Source: Bacteroidota bacterium (lineage in GTDB: Bacteria > Bacteroidota > Bacteroidia > JABDFU01). From it: DNA of 39,374 bases. The DNA lies in assembly GCA_016183775.1 (NCBI GenBank), contig JACPDY010000064.1, positions 1-39,374 on the forward strand, in the 5' to 3' direction. Below, piece by piece: positions 32,449 through 39,374 of the stretch. A program made the position numbers and the translations under genes. Each line of letters opens with the position of its first letter. Position 1 is the first letter of the stretch. A model generated the notes under the pieces. It was not told the DNA's origin. It was given only the letters and a program-made list of their open reading frames with translations, and did no database searches.

Positions 32449-33177
32449 TCATTTAGAAAGCGGCTTGCTTAATTCAAGCTCCAACTGTTGTACTTCCTGT
32501 GCTTTGTCAATATGAAACGAACCAATTCGCGTGCGGCATAGGGCCGTAAGATGGGCGCCGCTGTTCAGTGCGAGGCCAAAATCACGGGCCAATGATCGTA
32601 TATAAGTGCCTTTGCTGCACACTACCCTGAAATCAATGTAAGGCATATTTATGTTAGTTACATCAAATGTGGAGATAGTGATCGTTTTAGCTTGCATTTC
32701 GGGAGTTTTTCCCTGACGGGCCAGGTCATAAGCCCTGTTACCCTTCACTTTTACGGCTGAGAAAATAGGAGGAACCTGCTGAATTGTCCCTGTAAACTGT
32801 TTTACCGCTTCATAAATTGCCTCAGGGGTGATGTGGCCGGTTGGATAATGTTTATCAATTGCCTGCTCTAGGTCGAAACAAGGCGTAGTGGCACCTAAGC
32901 AAAAAGTTCCTGTGTATTCTTTTTCCTGTGCTTGAAATTCTTCAATACGTTTGGTGAACTTCCCCGTACATATAATTAAGAGTCCGGTTGCAAGTGGATC
33001 AAGCGTGCCGGCGTGGCCGACTTTAAGCTGTTGGTTACCGGTTATTGGCTGTTGAGATTTTAATTGTTTTCTTATCAGCCACTTTAGCTTATTCACTACA
33101 TCAAATGAGGTCCACTTGTATGGTTTGTTGATGAGAAGAACCTGTCCGTCAAGATAAGATTGAAATGATAGACTCAT
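32449..33177 (-). CDS. truB: tRNA pseudouridine-55 synthase
   Basis: Makes pseudouridine 55 in the tRNA T-loop. The 242-residue protein has INKPYKWTSFDVVNKLKWLIRK, the catalytic Asp60 in GHAGTLDPLATGLL, KEYTGTFCLG, QVPPIFSAVKVKGNRAYDLAR and CSKGTYIRSLARDFG. The segment SQQPITGNQQ before LKVGHAG (about 41-50) is coded by a heptanucleotide array and looks like an insertion of about eight residues compared with relatives, in a loop before the catalytic motif. Its ATG directly adjoins the uppP stop codon, so truB and uppP are likely co-translated. Confidence 0.95.
   Translation of the reverse strand: MSLSFQSYLDGQVLLINKPYKWTSFDVVNKLKWLIRKQLKSQQPITGNQQLKVGHAGTLDPLATGLLIICTGKFTKRIEEFQAQEKEYTGTFCLGATTPCFDLEQAIDKHYPTGHITPEAIYEAVKQFTGTIQQVPPIFSAVKVKGNRAYDLARQGKTPEMQAKTITISTFDVTNINMPYIDFRVVCSKGTYIRSLARDFGLALNSGAHLTALCRTRIGSFHIDKAQEVQQLELELSKPLSK
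33027..33054 (-). repeat. Heptanucleotide array inside truB
   Basis: On the + strand GCTGTTG, GTTACCG, GTTATTG and GCTGTTG follow each other with period 7; the first and last are identical. On the coding strand they give the residues SQQPITGNQQ just ahead of the catalytic loop. Confidence 0.7.
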
Positions 33178-33969
33178 TTAGTTTGTAAGCTGCAAGCCGG
33201 TATAGAGTGCGTAAGTAAGAAACAAAACACCAAGAGCTATGCGGTAATAACCAAAGTGTTTAAAGCCATAACGGGTTAAAAAAGCAATGAAAGCCTTTAC
33301 TGCTATAATAGCCACAATAAATGCAACAGCCGAACCAACAAGCAAAACTGTTATATCATCGCTGTGTATATTGTCTTTCGATTTAATAAGGTCAAGTCCT
33401 GTTGCCGCAAACATAGTTGGAATGGCCAGTAAGAACGAAAATTCGGCGGCCTGTTTACGGTCGAAACCCGCAAAAATTCCACCAAAAATTGTGGCAGCCG
33501 CACGTGAAACTCCCGGTATCATTGATAAGCACTGAAATAATCCGATTTTAAATGCGCTTGTCAATGATATGTCCTCAATTGCAACATACTGTGACTTTTT
33601 ATTTTCAGTCCATTTATCCAACACGATAAGGATCACTCCGCCAACAATAAGCGAAACACTTACCGTTACCGGATTGAACAAAAGCGCTTTAATAATTTTG
33701 TACGCGAAAAATCCAACAACACCTGTCGGAACAAAGGCAACACCAAGCTTAACATAAATATCCGTACTCACCAAAAATCGTTTGTAATACAGTGCCAACA
33801 CCGCCAGAATGGCTCCCAGCTGAATAACGATTTCGTAAGTTTTTGCAAATTCCGTGTCCGAAAGTTTCATTACCGATGAAGCCAGGATCATGTGACCCGT
33901 TGATGAAACAGGAAGGAATTCGGTTATTCCTTCAATGATAGCGAGGAGGATGGCCTGGAGAATGTTCAT
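33178..33969 (-). CDS. uppP: Undecaprenyl-diphosphatase
   Basis: Recycles undecaprenyl diphosphate for peptidoglycan and glycan export. 263 residues with about seven or eight membrane helices. The two active-site motifs are visible: EGITEFLPVSSTGH with Glu17, Ser22-Ser23 and His26, and PGVSRAAAT with Arg156; AAEFSFLLAIPT follows. A normal-length BacA/UppP protein. It is flanked by truB (no gap) and the DUF3098 gene; the 75 bases before its ATG are wholly a mirror-image heptanucleotide array. Bacitracin resistance by over-production is known for the family. Confidence 0.95.
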   Translation of the reverse strand: MNILQAILLAIIEGITEFLPVSSTGHMILASSVMKLSDTEFAKTYEIVIQLGAILAVLALYYKRFLVSTDIYVKLGVAFVPTGVVGFFAYKIIKALLFNPVTVSVSLIVGGVILIVLDKWTENKKSQYVAIEDISLTSAFKIGLFQCLSMIPGVSRAAATIFGGIFAGFDRKQAAEFSFLLAIPTMFAATGLDLIKSKDNIHSDDITVLLVGSAVAFIVAIIAVKAFIAFLTRYGFKHFGYYRIALGVLFLTYALYTGLQLTN

Positions 33970-33970
33970 G

Positions 33971-34048
33971 GTTTGTTAGTTGTTCGTTGTCAGTTGTTTG
34001 TTATCAGCTATGGGTACTTTCAACCGACAACTAACAACTTCTAACTAA
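33971..34048. repeat. Mirror-image heptanucleotide array filling the DUF3098-uppP gap
   Basis: Five units on the left (GTTTGTT, AGTTGTT, CGTTGTC, AGTTGTT, TGTTATC; 33971-34005) and four on the right (CAACCGA, CAACTAA, CAACTTC, TAACTAA; 34021-34048) with a 15-base centre. The halves are near reverse complements. The array touches the stop codon of the DUF3098 gene and ends at the base before the uppP ATG, leaving no other leader sequence. Confidence 0.85.
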
Positions 34049-34284
34049 TCTTCCTTAACCTTTTTCATGATCGCGAACATTACTGTTGCGAAACCGGTGA
34101 GTACAATAATCGGAGCAAGTGTGATCCTGCGGAAGCTGAATATTTCGGGGTTAAATACTTTAGGGTCGTCTGAACCACCGCCGGCCATCAGTAAAAAGCC
34201 AACGACCAAAAGAGCAATTCCTGCCAACATGATCTGGTAATTTAGTTTTCCGAACGCGAATCCTTCTTTTTTTCCTTTGGCCAT
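34045..34284 (-). CDS. DUF3098 membrane protein
   Basis: A 79-residue protein with two membrane helices (about 15-31, IMLAGIALLVVGFLLMAG, and about 54-72, LAPIIVLTGFATVMFAIM) joined by a loop with GGGSDDPKVFNPEIFSFRR. This is the pattern of DUF3098, a small Bacteroidota family encoded beside ftsX. No function is known; a role near the FtsEX division complex is an inference from the repeated gene order. Its N terminus (MAKGKKEGFAFGKLNYQ) is basic and cytoplasmic. Confidence 0.88.
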   Translation of the reverse strand: MAKGKKEGFAFGKLNYQIMLAGIALLVVGFLLMAGGGSDDPKVFNPEIFSFRRITLAPIIVLTGFATVMFAIMKKVKED

Positions 34285-34363
34285 GGGTTGGATGTTTTAA
34301 GGCTATAAATTTAGCTAAATAGTTTTATCTCACTAATAATACGAATCTGGAGTTGTTTTATTT

Positions 34364-34486
34364 CACAGAGCCAAAAGGAGAAGACACAGAGAACCACAGA
34401 GTTTAATAAATATGTTTTTTGATTTAGTTCCTTTTTAGTCTTTTTTTGCTCTGTGACGCTCTGTGTCTTCTCCTTTTGGCTCTGTG
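34364..34486. repeat. Large inverted repeat with CACAGAG motifs
   Basis: A 38-base arm (34364-34401) pairs with 34449-34486, 35 of 38 bases, the outer 28 perfectly. The arms start CACAGAGCCAAAAGG and carry CACAGAG three times. The 47-base loop is T-rich. It fills the gap between ftsX and the DUF3098 gene, which has nothing else recognisable. CACAGAG repeats of this kind occur in many unrelated bacteria. Confidence 0.85.
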
Positions 34487-34520
34487 TAATTATCTCCAAC
34501 GCTTTTAAACCACTGATTAT

Positions 34521-35393
34521 TTAGTAATACAATTCGTCCGCTCTTATCCTTAAATACTTTCTTACGGCCAAAGCAGTGCTTATGGCACCGATCAGGATCC
34601 CCAATAACACAACCATTCCGAACAAGGATCCAAGCATTTCCACATCCTGCACTACAACTAACTCGGGCAGCTGGCGCTGGGCAAAGTATAAAATACCCAT
34701 GAGCATCAGTATAGCTATAACGGCTCCATAAATGCCCTGGCGAACACCCTTTAATATAAAGGGCAAACGAATAAAGCCTTGTGTAGCGCCCACCAATTGC
34801 ATTGTTTTAATAATAAACCGTTTCGAGTATATAGAGAGTCGTATTGTATTATTGATCAGAGCCAATGCAATTATCATTAGTATGCCGCTAAAAGCAAGGA
34901 TAACAAGCGCGGCCTTTTTCATGTTTTCATTCATAGAGCTAAGCAAAGCTTTGGGGTAAAGCACTTCCTTAATTATTTTATTTTCCATGAGCCGCTGTTC
35001 TATCCATAACAGGCTATCGGGAGTGGCATAATCGGCTTTCAGACGCACATCAATAGAAGCTTTTAAAGGATTGTACCCTATAAATGAAACAAAGTCTTCG
35101 CCCAGATCCTGTTGCAGGGTTTTTGCAGCCTCTTCTTTCGAAATAAACTGGGTTGATTTTACAAATGCCGAAGCATCGAGCATTTTTTGGAGCTTATCAA
35201 TATCCGCGTCTTTGGCTGCATCACCCATTATAAGCTGAAACCCGATGGTTTCTTTAAAGTGGTCGGCAATTTTTTTGGTGTTAAGTATAATGAGCCCGAC
35301 CAGCCCCAACATAAACAATACAAGCGACAAACTTACGATAGTGGTAACCGATGAAGATTGCAAACGAAGCCTGGAATATTTGTCAGCTGACAC
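34521..35393 (-). CDS. ftsX: Cell division protein FtsX, permease-like
   Basis: 290 residues with the FtsX plan: one membrane helix (about 17-37), an extracytoplasmic domain (about 40-165; ADIDKLQKMLDASAFVKSTQFISKEEAAKTLQQDLGEDFVSF, then NPLKASIDVRL), and three C-terminal helices ending in TALAVRKYLRI. FtsX works with the ATPase FtsE to control cell-wall hydrolases at division; ftsE is not beside it here. IYSKRFIIKTMQLVGATQGFIRLPF is the cytoplasmic coupling loop. Followed on the same strand by DUF3098, uppP, truB and queA, an order that I recall as frequent in Bacteroidota. Confidence 0.94.
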   Translation of the reverse strand: MSADKYSRLRLQSSSVTTIVSLSLVLFMLGLVGLIILNTKKIADHFKETIGFQLIMGDAAKDADIDKLQKMLDASAFVKSTQFISKEEAAKTLQQDLGEDFVSFIGYNPLKASIDVRLKADYATPDSLLWIEQRLMENKIIKEVLYPKALLSSMNENMKKAALVILAFSGILMIIALALINNTIRLSIYSKRFIIKTMQLVGATQGFIRLPFILKGVRQGIYGAVIAILMLMGILYFAQRQLPELVVVQDVEMLGSLFGMVVLLGILIGAISTALAVRKYLRIRADELYY

Positions 35394-35516
35394 GTGTTAT
35401 CGAATTAGAAGGACTAAATTAACGAATTAGTGCCCTTTAGAATACAATGGTTTAAATGATTATCAAAAGGGGGGTGTGGAAAACCTGTCTTGTTTTATTA
35501 GACAATACCATATCGC

Positions 35517-35963
35517 CTAATCATTACACATTTCGCAGCGCTTGTTTTTATAGGTCTTCGTCTTCCTGAGTACAAGCAACCCATTCGAAAATGATGCTAT
35601 TTTATATACCAGATCATACGAATAAGTTCCTTCTGCAAAATAGCCTCCCGTTACTTTCAGGCGTATAAATTGCTTTTTATAAAACCAGGTTCCTTTTTTT
35701 ATATAGGGGGATCCATTACCGCAGAAAGCCTTTCCGGCAGAATGATTTGCGATCTTTATAGTGCCATTCTTTAAAAACTCATAGCCACTATATGATCGGG
35801 ATGAGTCTTTCGCCTCATAGGCTTTGAGCTTTACAATATCAGCTGGAAAAGCGCCGCTGTCAATAACCCACACACCGTACAACGATGCGGAAGTGATTGC
35901 TGCTTGAGCGATTGCGCGAAAACAGAACAATGAAAATACTACGAAAAAGAGTTTATGCCGCAC
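35517..35963 (-). CDS. Small secreted protein, lipocalin-like, unknown function
   Basis: 148 residues with a signal peptide (LFFVVFSLFCFRAIAQA). The start is GTG, one base after the stop of the preceding gene; no ATG fits. The mature part has LYGVWVIDSG, GYEFLKNGTIKI, KKGTWFYKKQFIRLKVTG and YKIASFSNGLLVLRK, the strand pattern of lipocalin-like domains. A C-terminal CEMC and an inner CGNGSPY supply three cysteines. Tight coupling with the next upstream gene, another small beta protein, suggests they act together. Ligand unknown. Confidence 0.75.
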   Translation of the reverse strand: MRHKLFFVVFSLFCFRAIAQAAITSASLYGVWVIDSGAFPADIVKLKAYEAKDSSRSYSGYEFLKNGTIKIANHSAGKAFCGNGSPYIKKGTWFYKKQFIRLKVTGGYFAEGTYSYDLVYKIASFSNGLLVLRKTKTYKNKRCEMCND

Positions 35964-35964
35964 G

Positions 35965-36438
35965 TCAGAGGGTGGTGATTTTAGTGTCGATCAGCTTCAA
36001 TATTAATTCTGTCTGGGTAAGCTTAATTACCTTGTATTTATAATTTGTTGCCGTGCTTGATGACATTCCGAACTTTGATGATTTTACATACCACAATAAC
36101 TCGCTTCCTTTAAGCTCCCATTTCGATTCTTCAATAAAGGCATCATCTTTATCCGAAAATCCCAGTCCGGCACTCTTCACTGTTTTATTCGAGTGATGTG
36201 TTGACGTGAATATGGTTCCGTTTGCCCTGAATACATGCAAACGATAGGTGCTTTCGGGAATTTCTTTGCCGCCGTATGCTTCAAACCGTGCTTCATTCGG
36301 GTTAGCCGAAGACAGCTCTTTCCATGTTTTTTGTATCATGGATGAAAAACTCTTTTCCTGGCTCATGAGTAAAAAACAATTGCTCATGGCAAGTACCAGA
36401 AGTAATGTTACTCTTTTGCGGATGCATTGAATGTTCAT
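35965..36438 (-). CDS. Small secreted protein, lipocalin-like, unknown function
   Basis: 157 residues with an N-terminal signal (about 8-26, VTLLLVLAMSNCFLLMSQ; the Cys at 21 does not form a good lipobox). The mature part has IQKTWKEL, TYRLHVFRANGTIF, ESKWELKGSELLWYV and YKYKVIKLTQTELILKL, again a beta-rich lipocalin-like pattern. It overlaps almost directly with the following GTG-started gene. Divergent from leuS, with a 200-base gap holding palindromes. Confidence 0.72.
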   Translation of the reverse strand: MNIQCIRKRVTLLLVLAMSNCFLLMSQEKSFSSMIQKTWKELSSANPNEARFEAYGGKEIPESTYRLHVFRANGTIFTSTHHSNKTVKSAGLGFSDKDDAFIEESKWELKGSELLWYVKSSKFGMSSSTATNYKYKVIKLTQTELILKLIDTKITTL

Positions 36439-36561
36439 TTTAAAAATTGTTTACACTAAATTAGCTGTTTTATATCGTCATTTGTACGAAAATTTTGCGG
36501 AGCAGCTAAAAACATAAATATCCCTGCTAAAATTCATAAATTCGTTTGCCCAAATTGAATT

Positions 36562-36605
36562 CCGCCTAAAGCGGGACTCAGTGGGCTCGTCCCGAGTACT
36601 CGGGA
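36562..36605. repeat. Palindromes upstream of leuS
   Basis: TCCCGAGTACTCGGGA (36590-36605) is a perfect 16-base palindrome. CCGC-CTAAA-GCGG lies 16 bases before it. Both are within 80 bases of the leuS ATG. They may be a mobile repeat, an operator or a leader hairpin. The rest of the 200-base gap between the secreted-protein gene and leuS is AT-rich without other marks. Confidence 0.65.
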
Positions 36606-36638
36606 TGTGATTGCATTCGGGACAAAATTACAGGTTAT

Positions 36639-39374
36639 ATGGAGTATAATTTCAGAGAAATAGAAAAGAAGTGGCAGGATAAGTGGGCCAAAGACAAAAC
36701 ATTTAAAACCGAAGAGAATCCGGCAAAGCCCAAGTATTATGTGCTTGATATGTTCCCCTACCCTTCCGGTGCCGGGCTGCATGTAGGTCACCCGCTGGGC
36801 TATATCGCGTCCGATATCTTGGCACGTTACAAACGCCTCAAAGGGTTTAATGTATTGCACCCAATGGGTTACGATTCATTCGGACTGCCGGCCGAACAAT
36901 ACGCCATACAAACCGGTCAACACCCCGCAATTACAACTGAACAAAATATTAAGCGTTACCGCGAACAACTGGATAAAATTGGCTTTTCTTTCGACTGGGA
37001 CCGGGAAGTACGTACCTCCGACCCGGCATATTATAAATGGACGCAATGGATCTTCATACAGCTTTTTCATTCCTGGTATAATCCAAGAACCAACAAAGCG
37101 GAGAAGATTGATACACTGATTAAAATTTTTGAAACAGAAGGTTCACAAAAAATCACCTTCGATTCATTATCATTTGTTAATCCGGCCTTTGATGCCTTCA
37201 ATTCTCCTGATTGGGCTTCTTATGATGAAAAGAAACGAAGTGATATTTTAATGAATTTCCGTATCGCCTACCTCGGCGAAGCATCCGTAAACTGGTGTCC
37301 TGCACTTGGCACTGTATTGGCCAATGATGAAGTAAAAGATGGCGTAAGTGAACGCGGAGGGTATCCGGTGGAACGCAAACTAATGAAACAATGGAGCATG
37401 CGCATTACAGCGTATGCCCAACGCCTGCTAGACGGCCTGGATAAAATTGACTGGAGTGAAAGTTTGCGGGAGTCGCAAAGGAATTGGATAGGGAGGTCGG
37501 AAGGATCTGGTTTAAAATTTCGCCTCACCTCTAACTCCTCTCCAAAGGAGAGGAGGACTGATTCAGGATCTCCCGGGTATCATACGGCTAAAAAACAATT
37601 ATGGGCCGCATTAAAAGACCGTTCGCGTGAAAACAGAAAAGAGCCAACTGAAGCAGAAGCTATATTATGGGAACGAGTACGCAACAATGGACTTGGGTTT
37701 AAATTTAGGAGACAACACGCTATTGAACAATATATAGCAGATTTTGTTTGCCTTGAGAAAAAGTTAATACTTGAAATTGATGGTAAGATTCATGAATACC
37801 AACAGGATCAGGATGCAATACGAACGTTTGTATTGGAAGACGTTGGATATAAAGTAATTCGTTTCACAAATGATGAAGTCATTAACAAAACAGATTTTGT
37901 TTGTGGCGAAATTAAAAAAGTCCTCTCCTTTGGAGAGGATTTAGGTGAGGCCTTTATTGAAGTTTTTACGACAAGGCCCGATACAATCTTCGGGGTAAGT
38001 TTCATTACCCTCGCGCCTGAACACGAGTTGGTTGATAAAATAACCACTCCTGATCGCAAAAAAGCAGTTGATGAATATATCACATTCGCCAAAAACCGCA
38101 GTGAGCGCGAACGCATGGCAGACGTGAAAAAAATTACAGGGGAATTTACAGGAGCTTATGTTGAACATCCTTTTACCGGAAAACCTATCCCTGTATGGAT
38201 TGGTGATTATGTATTGGCCGGTTACGGTACAGGCGCTGTTATGGCCGTTCCCGGGCATGACTCACGCGATTACGCTTTCGCGAAACATTTTAATCTACCG
38301 ATCATTGAAGTGGTTGAAGCGCCGGACTCCTTCTCCTTTGGAGAAGGCCGGGATGAGGCCTATGACGCAAAAGAAGGCAAACTTATCAACTCCGATTTTT
38401 TGAACGGACTTGATGTAAAAGATGCTGTTAAACGTGCCATACAGGAAATTGAAACACTTGGATTAGGCAAAGGAAAAATAAATTACCGCCTGCGGGATGC
38501 CGTGTTTGGCCGTCAGCGCTATTGGGGAGAACCTATACCTGTTTATTACAAAGATGGCATTGCAAACACCTTGCCTGAAAATGAATTGCCATTGGTATTG
38601 CCCGAAGTAGATAAATTTTTACCCACCGAAAGCGGCGAGCCCCCACTTGCCCGCGCCAAAAACTGGAAATACCAGGGAAAATATGATTACGAGCATACCA
38701 CCATGCCCGGATGGGCCGGCAGCAGCTGGTATTACCTGCGCTACATGGATGCGCGAAACGAAAAAGAATTTGTAAGCAAACAAGCCTCTGATTACTGGAA
38801 AAATATTGACCTATACTTAGGCGGCAGCGAACATGCCACGGGTCATTTACTTTATGTACGTTTCTGGACCATGTTTTTGAAAGATATGGGATACATTAAT
38901 ATTGATGAACCGGCGAAAAAGTTGATCAACCAGGGGATGATACAGGGGAGAAGTAATTTAGTATATCAATATAGATATGAGGAAATAACCGGCAAACCAT
39001 TAATCCCAATCTTTGTATCTCATGAAATTGCGACCCAACCTATAATTAAGGATGAAAAAATAATCGATCGCATTGATGTTATTCGTGTTTCTCAGTCCTT
39101 TCCTTCTTTTAAAGAAAAAGTGTATCATTTTAACGAAGCTAATTTTATTAAAATTAATGTTGATGTAAACATTGTAGAAAATGATATTCTTGATAAAGAA
39201 AAATTTAGAAAATGGAGAGAAGAATATAAAGATGCCGAATTTATTGACAATGAAGGACAGTATCTATGTGGTGTTGAAGTTGAAAAAATGTCCAAATCGA
39301 AATACAATGTTGTAAGCCCTGATAGTATTTGTGTACAATACGGAGCCGATTGTTTGCGCCTTTACGAAATGTTC
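36639..39374 (+). CDS. leuS: Leucyl-tRNA synthetase with in-frame DUF559 insertion (3' end outside window)
   Basis: One frame is open from ATG 36639 to the window edge (912 codons). The catalytic motifs are intact: HVGH (His48, His51) in [14 protein letters not shown] and KMSKS (883-887). The CP1 editing domain has [29 protein letters not shown] and [15 protein letters not shown]. Between NWIGRSEG and [12 protein letters not shown] there is an extra segment (about residues 295-438) that codes for a DUF559/Vsr-like nuclease domain and is bounded by inverted repeats; a second small insertion, read as [17 protein letters not shown], is at about 560-576. Both keep the frame. LeuRS is essential, so the enlarged protein probably works. 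Confidence 0.93.
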   Translation, partial: MEYNFREIEKKWQDKWAKDKTFKTEENPAKPKYYVLDMFPYPSGAGLHVGHPLGYIASDILARYKRLKGFNVLHPMGYDSFGLPAEQYAIQTGQHPAITTEQNIKRYREQLDKIGFSFDWDREVRTSDPAYYKWTQWIFIQLFHSWYNPRTNKAEKIDTLIKIFETEGSQKITFDSLSFVNPAFDAFNSPDWASYDEKKRSDILMNFRIAYLGEASVNWCPALGTVLANDEVKDGVSERGGYPVERKLMKQWSMRITAYAQRLLDGLDKIDWSESLRESQRNWIGRSEGSGLKFRLTSNSSPKERRTDSGSPGYHTAKKQLWAALKDRSRENRKEPTEAEAILWERVRNNGLGFKFRRQHAIEQYIADFVCLEKKLILEIDGKIHEYQQDQDAIRTFVLEDVGYKVIRFTNDEVINKTDFVCGEIKKVLSFGEDLGEAFIEVFTTRPDTIFGVSFITLAPEHELVDKITTPDRKKAVDEYITFAKNRSERERMADVKKITGEFTGAYVEHPFTGKPIPVWIGDYVLAGYGTGAVMAVPGHDSRDYAFAKHFNLPIIEVVEAPDSFSFGEGRDEAYDAKEGKLINSDFLNGLDVKDAVKRAIQEIETLGLGKGKINYRLRDAVFGRQRYWGEPIPVYYKDGIANTLPENELPLVLPEVDKFLPTESGEPPLARAKNWKYQGKYDYEHTTMPGWAGSSWYYLRYMDARNEKEFVSKQASDYWKNIDLYLGGSEHATGHLLYVRFWTMFLKDMGYINIDEPAKKLINQGMIQGRSNLVYQYRYEEITGKPLIPIFVSHEIATQPIIKDEKIIDRIDVIRVSQSFPSFKEKVYHFNEANFIKINVDVNIVENDILDKEKFRKWREEYKDAEFIDNEGQYLCGVEVEKMSKSKYNVVSPDSICVQYGADCLRLYEMF
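37522..37951 (+). mobile_element. DUF559 nuclease element with terminal inverted repeats, nested in leuS
   Basis: 430 bases. The left end GCCTCACCT (37522-37530) plus CCTCTCCAAAGGAGAGGA (37537-37554) is mirrored on the right as TCCTCTCCTTTGGAGAGGA (37921-37939) plus AGGTGAGGC (37943-37951). Each end has its own hairpin, CTCTCC-AAA-GGAGAG. Between them the leuS frame encodes a DUF559 domain: [25 protein letters not shown], then Asp368 in [10 protein letters not shown], Glu379 and Asp381 in [12 protein letters not shown], and [12 protein letters not shown]. No Met codon occurs in this frame between the repeats, so the domain seems to be made only as part of LeuRS. No intein splicing residues are seen. 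Confidence 0.8.
38322..38360 (+). repeat. Solo palindromic repeat inside leuS editing domain
   Basis: GGACTCCTTCTCCTTTGGAG continues into AAGGCCGGGATGAGG; the hairpin is TTCTCC-TTT-GGAGAA. It is read in frame as [13 protein letters not shown], where relatives are expected to be shorter. The core resembles the ends of the DUF559 element in the same gene and the intergenic repeat at 1481-1513. Confidence 0.7.

Noticed and set aside
34311-34499. A 62-codon - strand frame in the ftsX-DUF3098 gap
   Set aside because: It is a translation of the CACAGAG inverted repeat, with no start context or family features.
35480-35516. Terminator hairpin TGTCT/AGACA after the lipocalin-like gene
   Set aside because: Only five base pairs with a long AT loop and no U-run; too weak to report as a feature.
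37522-37951. The leuS insertion as an intein
   Set aside because: No N-terminal Cys/Ser block, no TxxH block and no C-terminal HN-Cys/Ser/Thr; the site is a loop of the editing domain rather than an active-site motif.
37268-38258. Several - strand frames of 60-105 codons opposite leuS
   Set aside because: Shadows of a strongly coding + strand; none has a signal, motif or plausible start context.
1-39374. CRISPR array from the spaced short repeats
   Set aside because: The repeats are 7-base tandem units or single palindromes, without regular 25-40 base repeats separated by unique spacers, and no cas genes are present.

Overview
The window (39,374 bases, AT-rich by eye, very few Shine-Dalgarno-like sites) reads as a piece of a Bacteroidota chromosome. 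Evidence: secreted proteins with type IX secretion (T9SS) C-terminal sorting domains, the gliding lipoprotein GldH beside a RicT/YaaT-type PSP1 protein and holB, a DUF3098 protein between ftsX and uppP, and promoters of the Bacteroidota form (TTTG, about 19 bases, TAnnTTTG). Nearly all genes are housekeeping or envelope genes. No tRNA, rRNA, prophage, CRISPR array or complete transposase gene was seen, and no gene-free stretch exceeds 300 bases.

Layout. 1-2286: the tail of an unknown gene, a cluster of small palindromes, kdtA (Kdo transferase) and a secreted barrel-like protein. 2481-7392: a sugar-nucleotide block (DegT aminotransferase, UDP-glucose dehydrogenase, UDP-xylose synthase), then purB. 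7493-9705: a T9SS-exported protein and a glycosyltransferase. 9855-15525: asd and hom of the aspartate pathway, flanking a lamin-tail surface protein and an ECF sigma factor overlapping a membrane partner. 15664-19031: cvpA, pgk, alpha/beta hydrolase. 19045-23699: holB, polytopic membrane protein, ricT, gldH. 23758-26169: an SBBP-repeat protein with dockerin-like and cohesin-like parts and a T9SS domain. 26473-31130: a helical protein of unknown function, rlmN, a broken amidohydrolase, ispD. 31241-36438: queA, truB, uppP, DUF3098, ftsX and two small secreted proteins. 36639-end: leuS, running off the window.

The most unusual content is repeat biology rather than gene content. Two repeat systems have entered both intergenic DNA and essential reading frames. 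(1) Heptanucleotide arrays with strict 7-base period occur at ten places, several as mirror-image arrays filling the gap between stop and start codons, others read in frame inside kdtA (twice), truB and an amidohydrolase. In the amidohydrolase a 105-base array (15 units, 35 codons) keeps the frame but one unit carries an in-frame TGA. (2) A palindrome family (CTCTCC AAA GGAGAG core) forms about 30-base terminal inverted repeats around a DUF559/Vsr-like nuclease domain inserted in frame in the editing domain of leuS. The inserted domain has no methionine of its own, so its evident route to translation is as part of LeuRS; a second, solo palindrome of related type lies further along the same domain. 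This nested, frame-preserving DUF559 unit and the frame-preserving heptamer arrays are the best candidates here for an under-described system.

Family assignments come from reading motifs by eye; no database search was possible.
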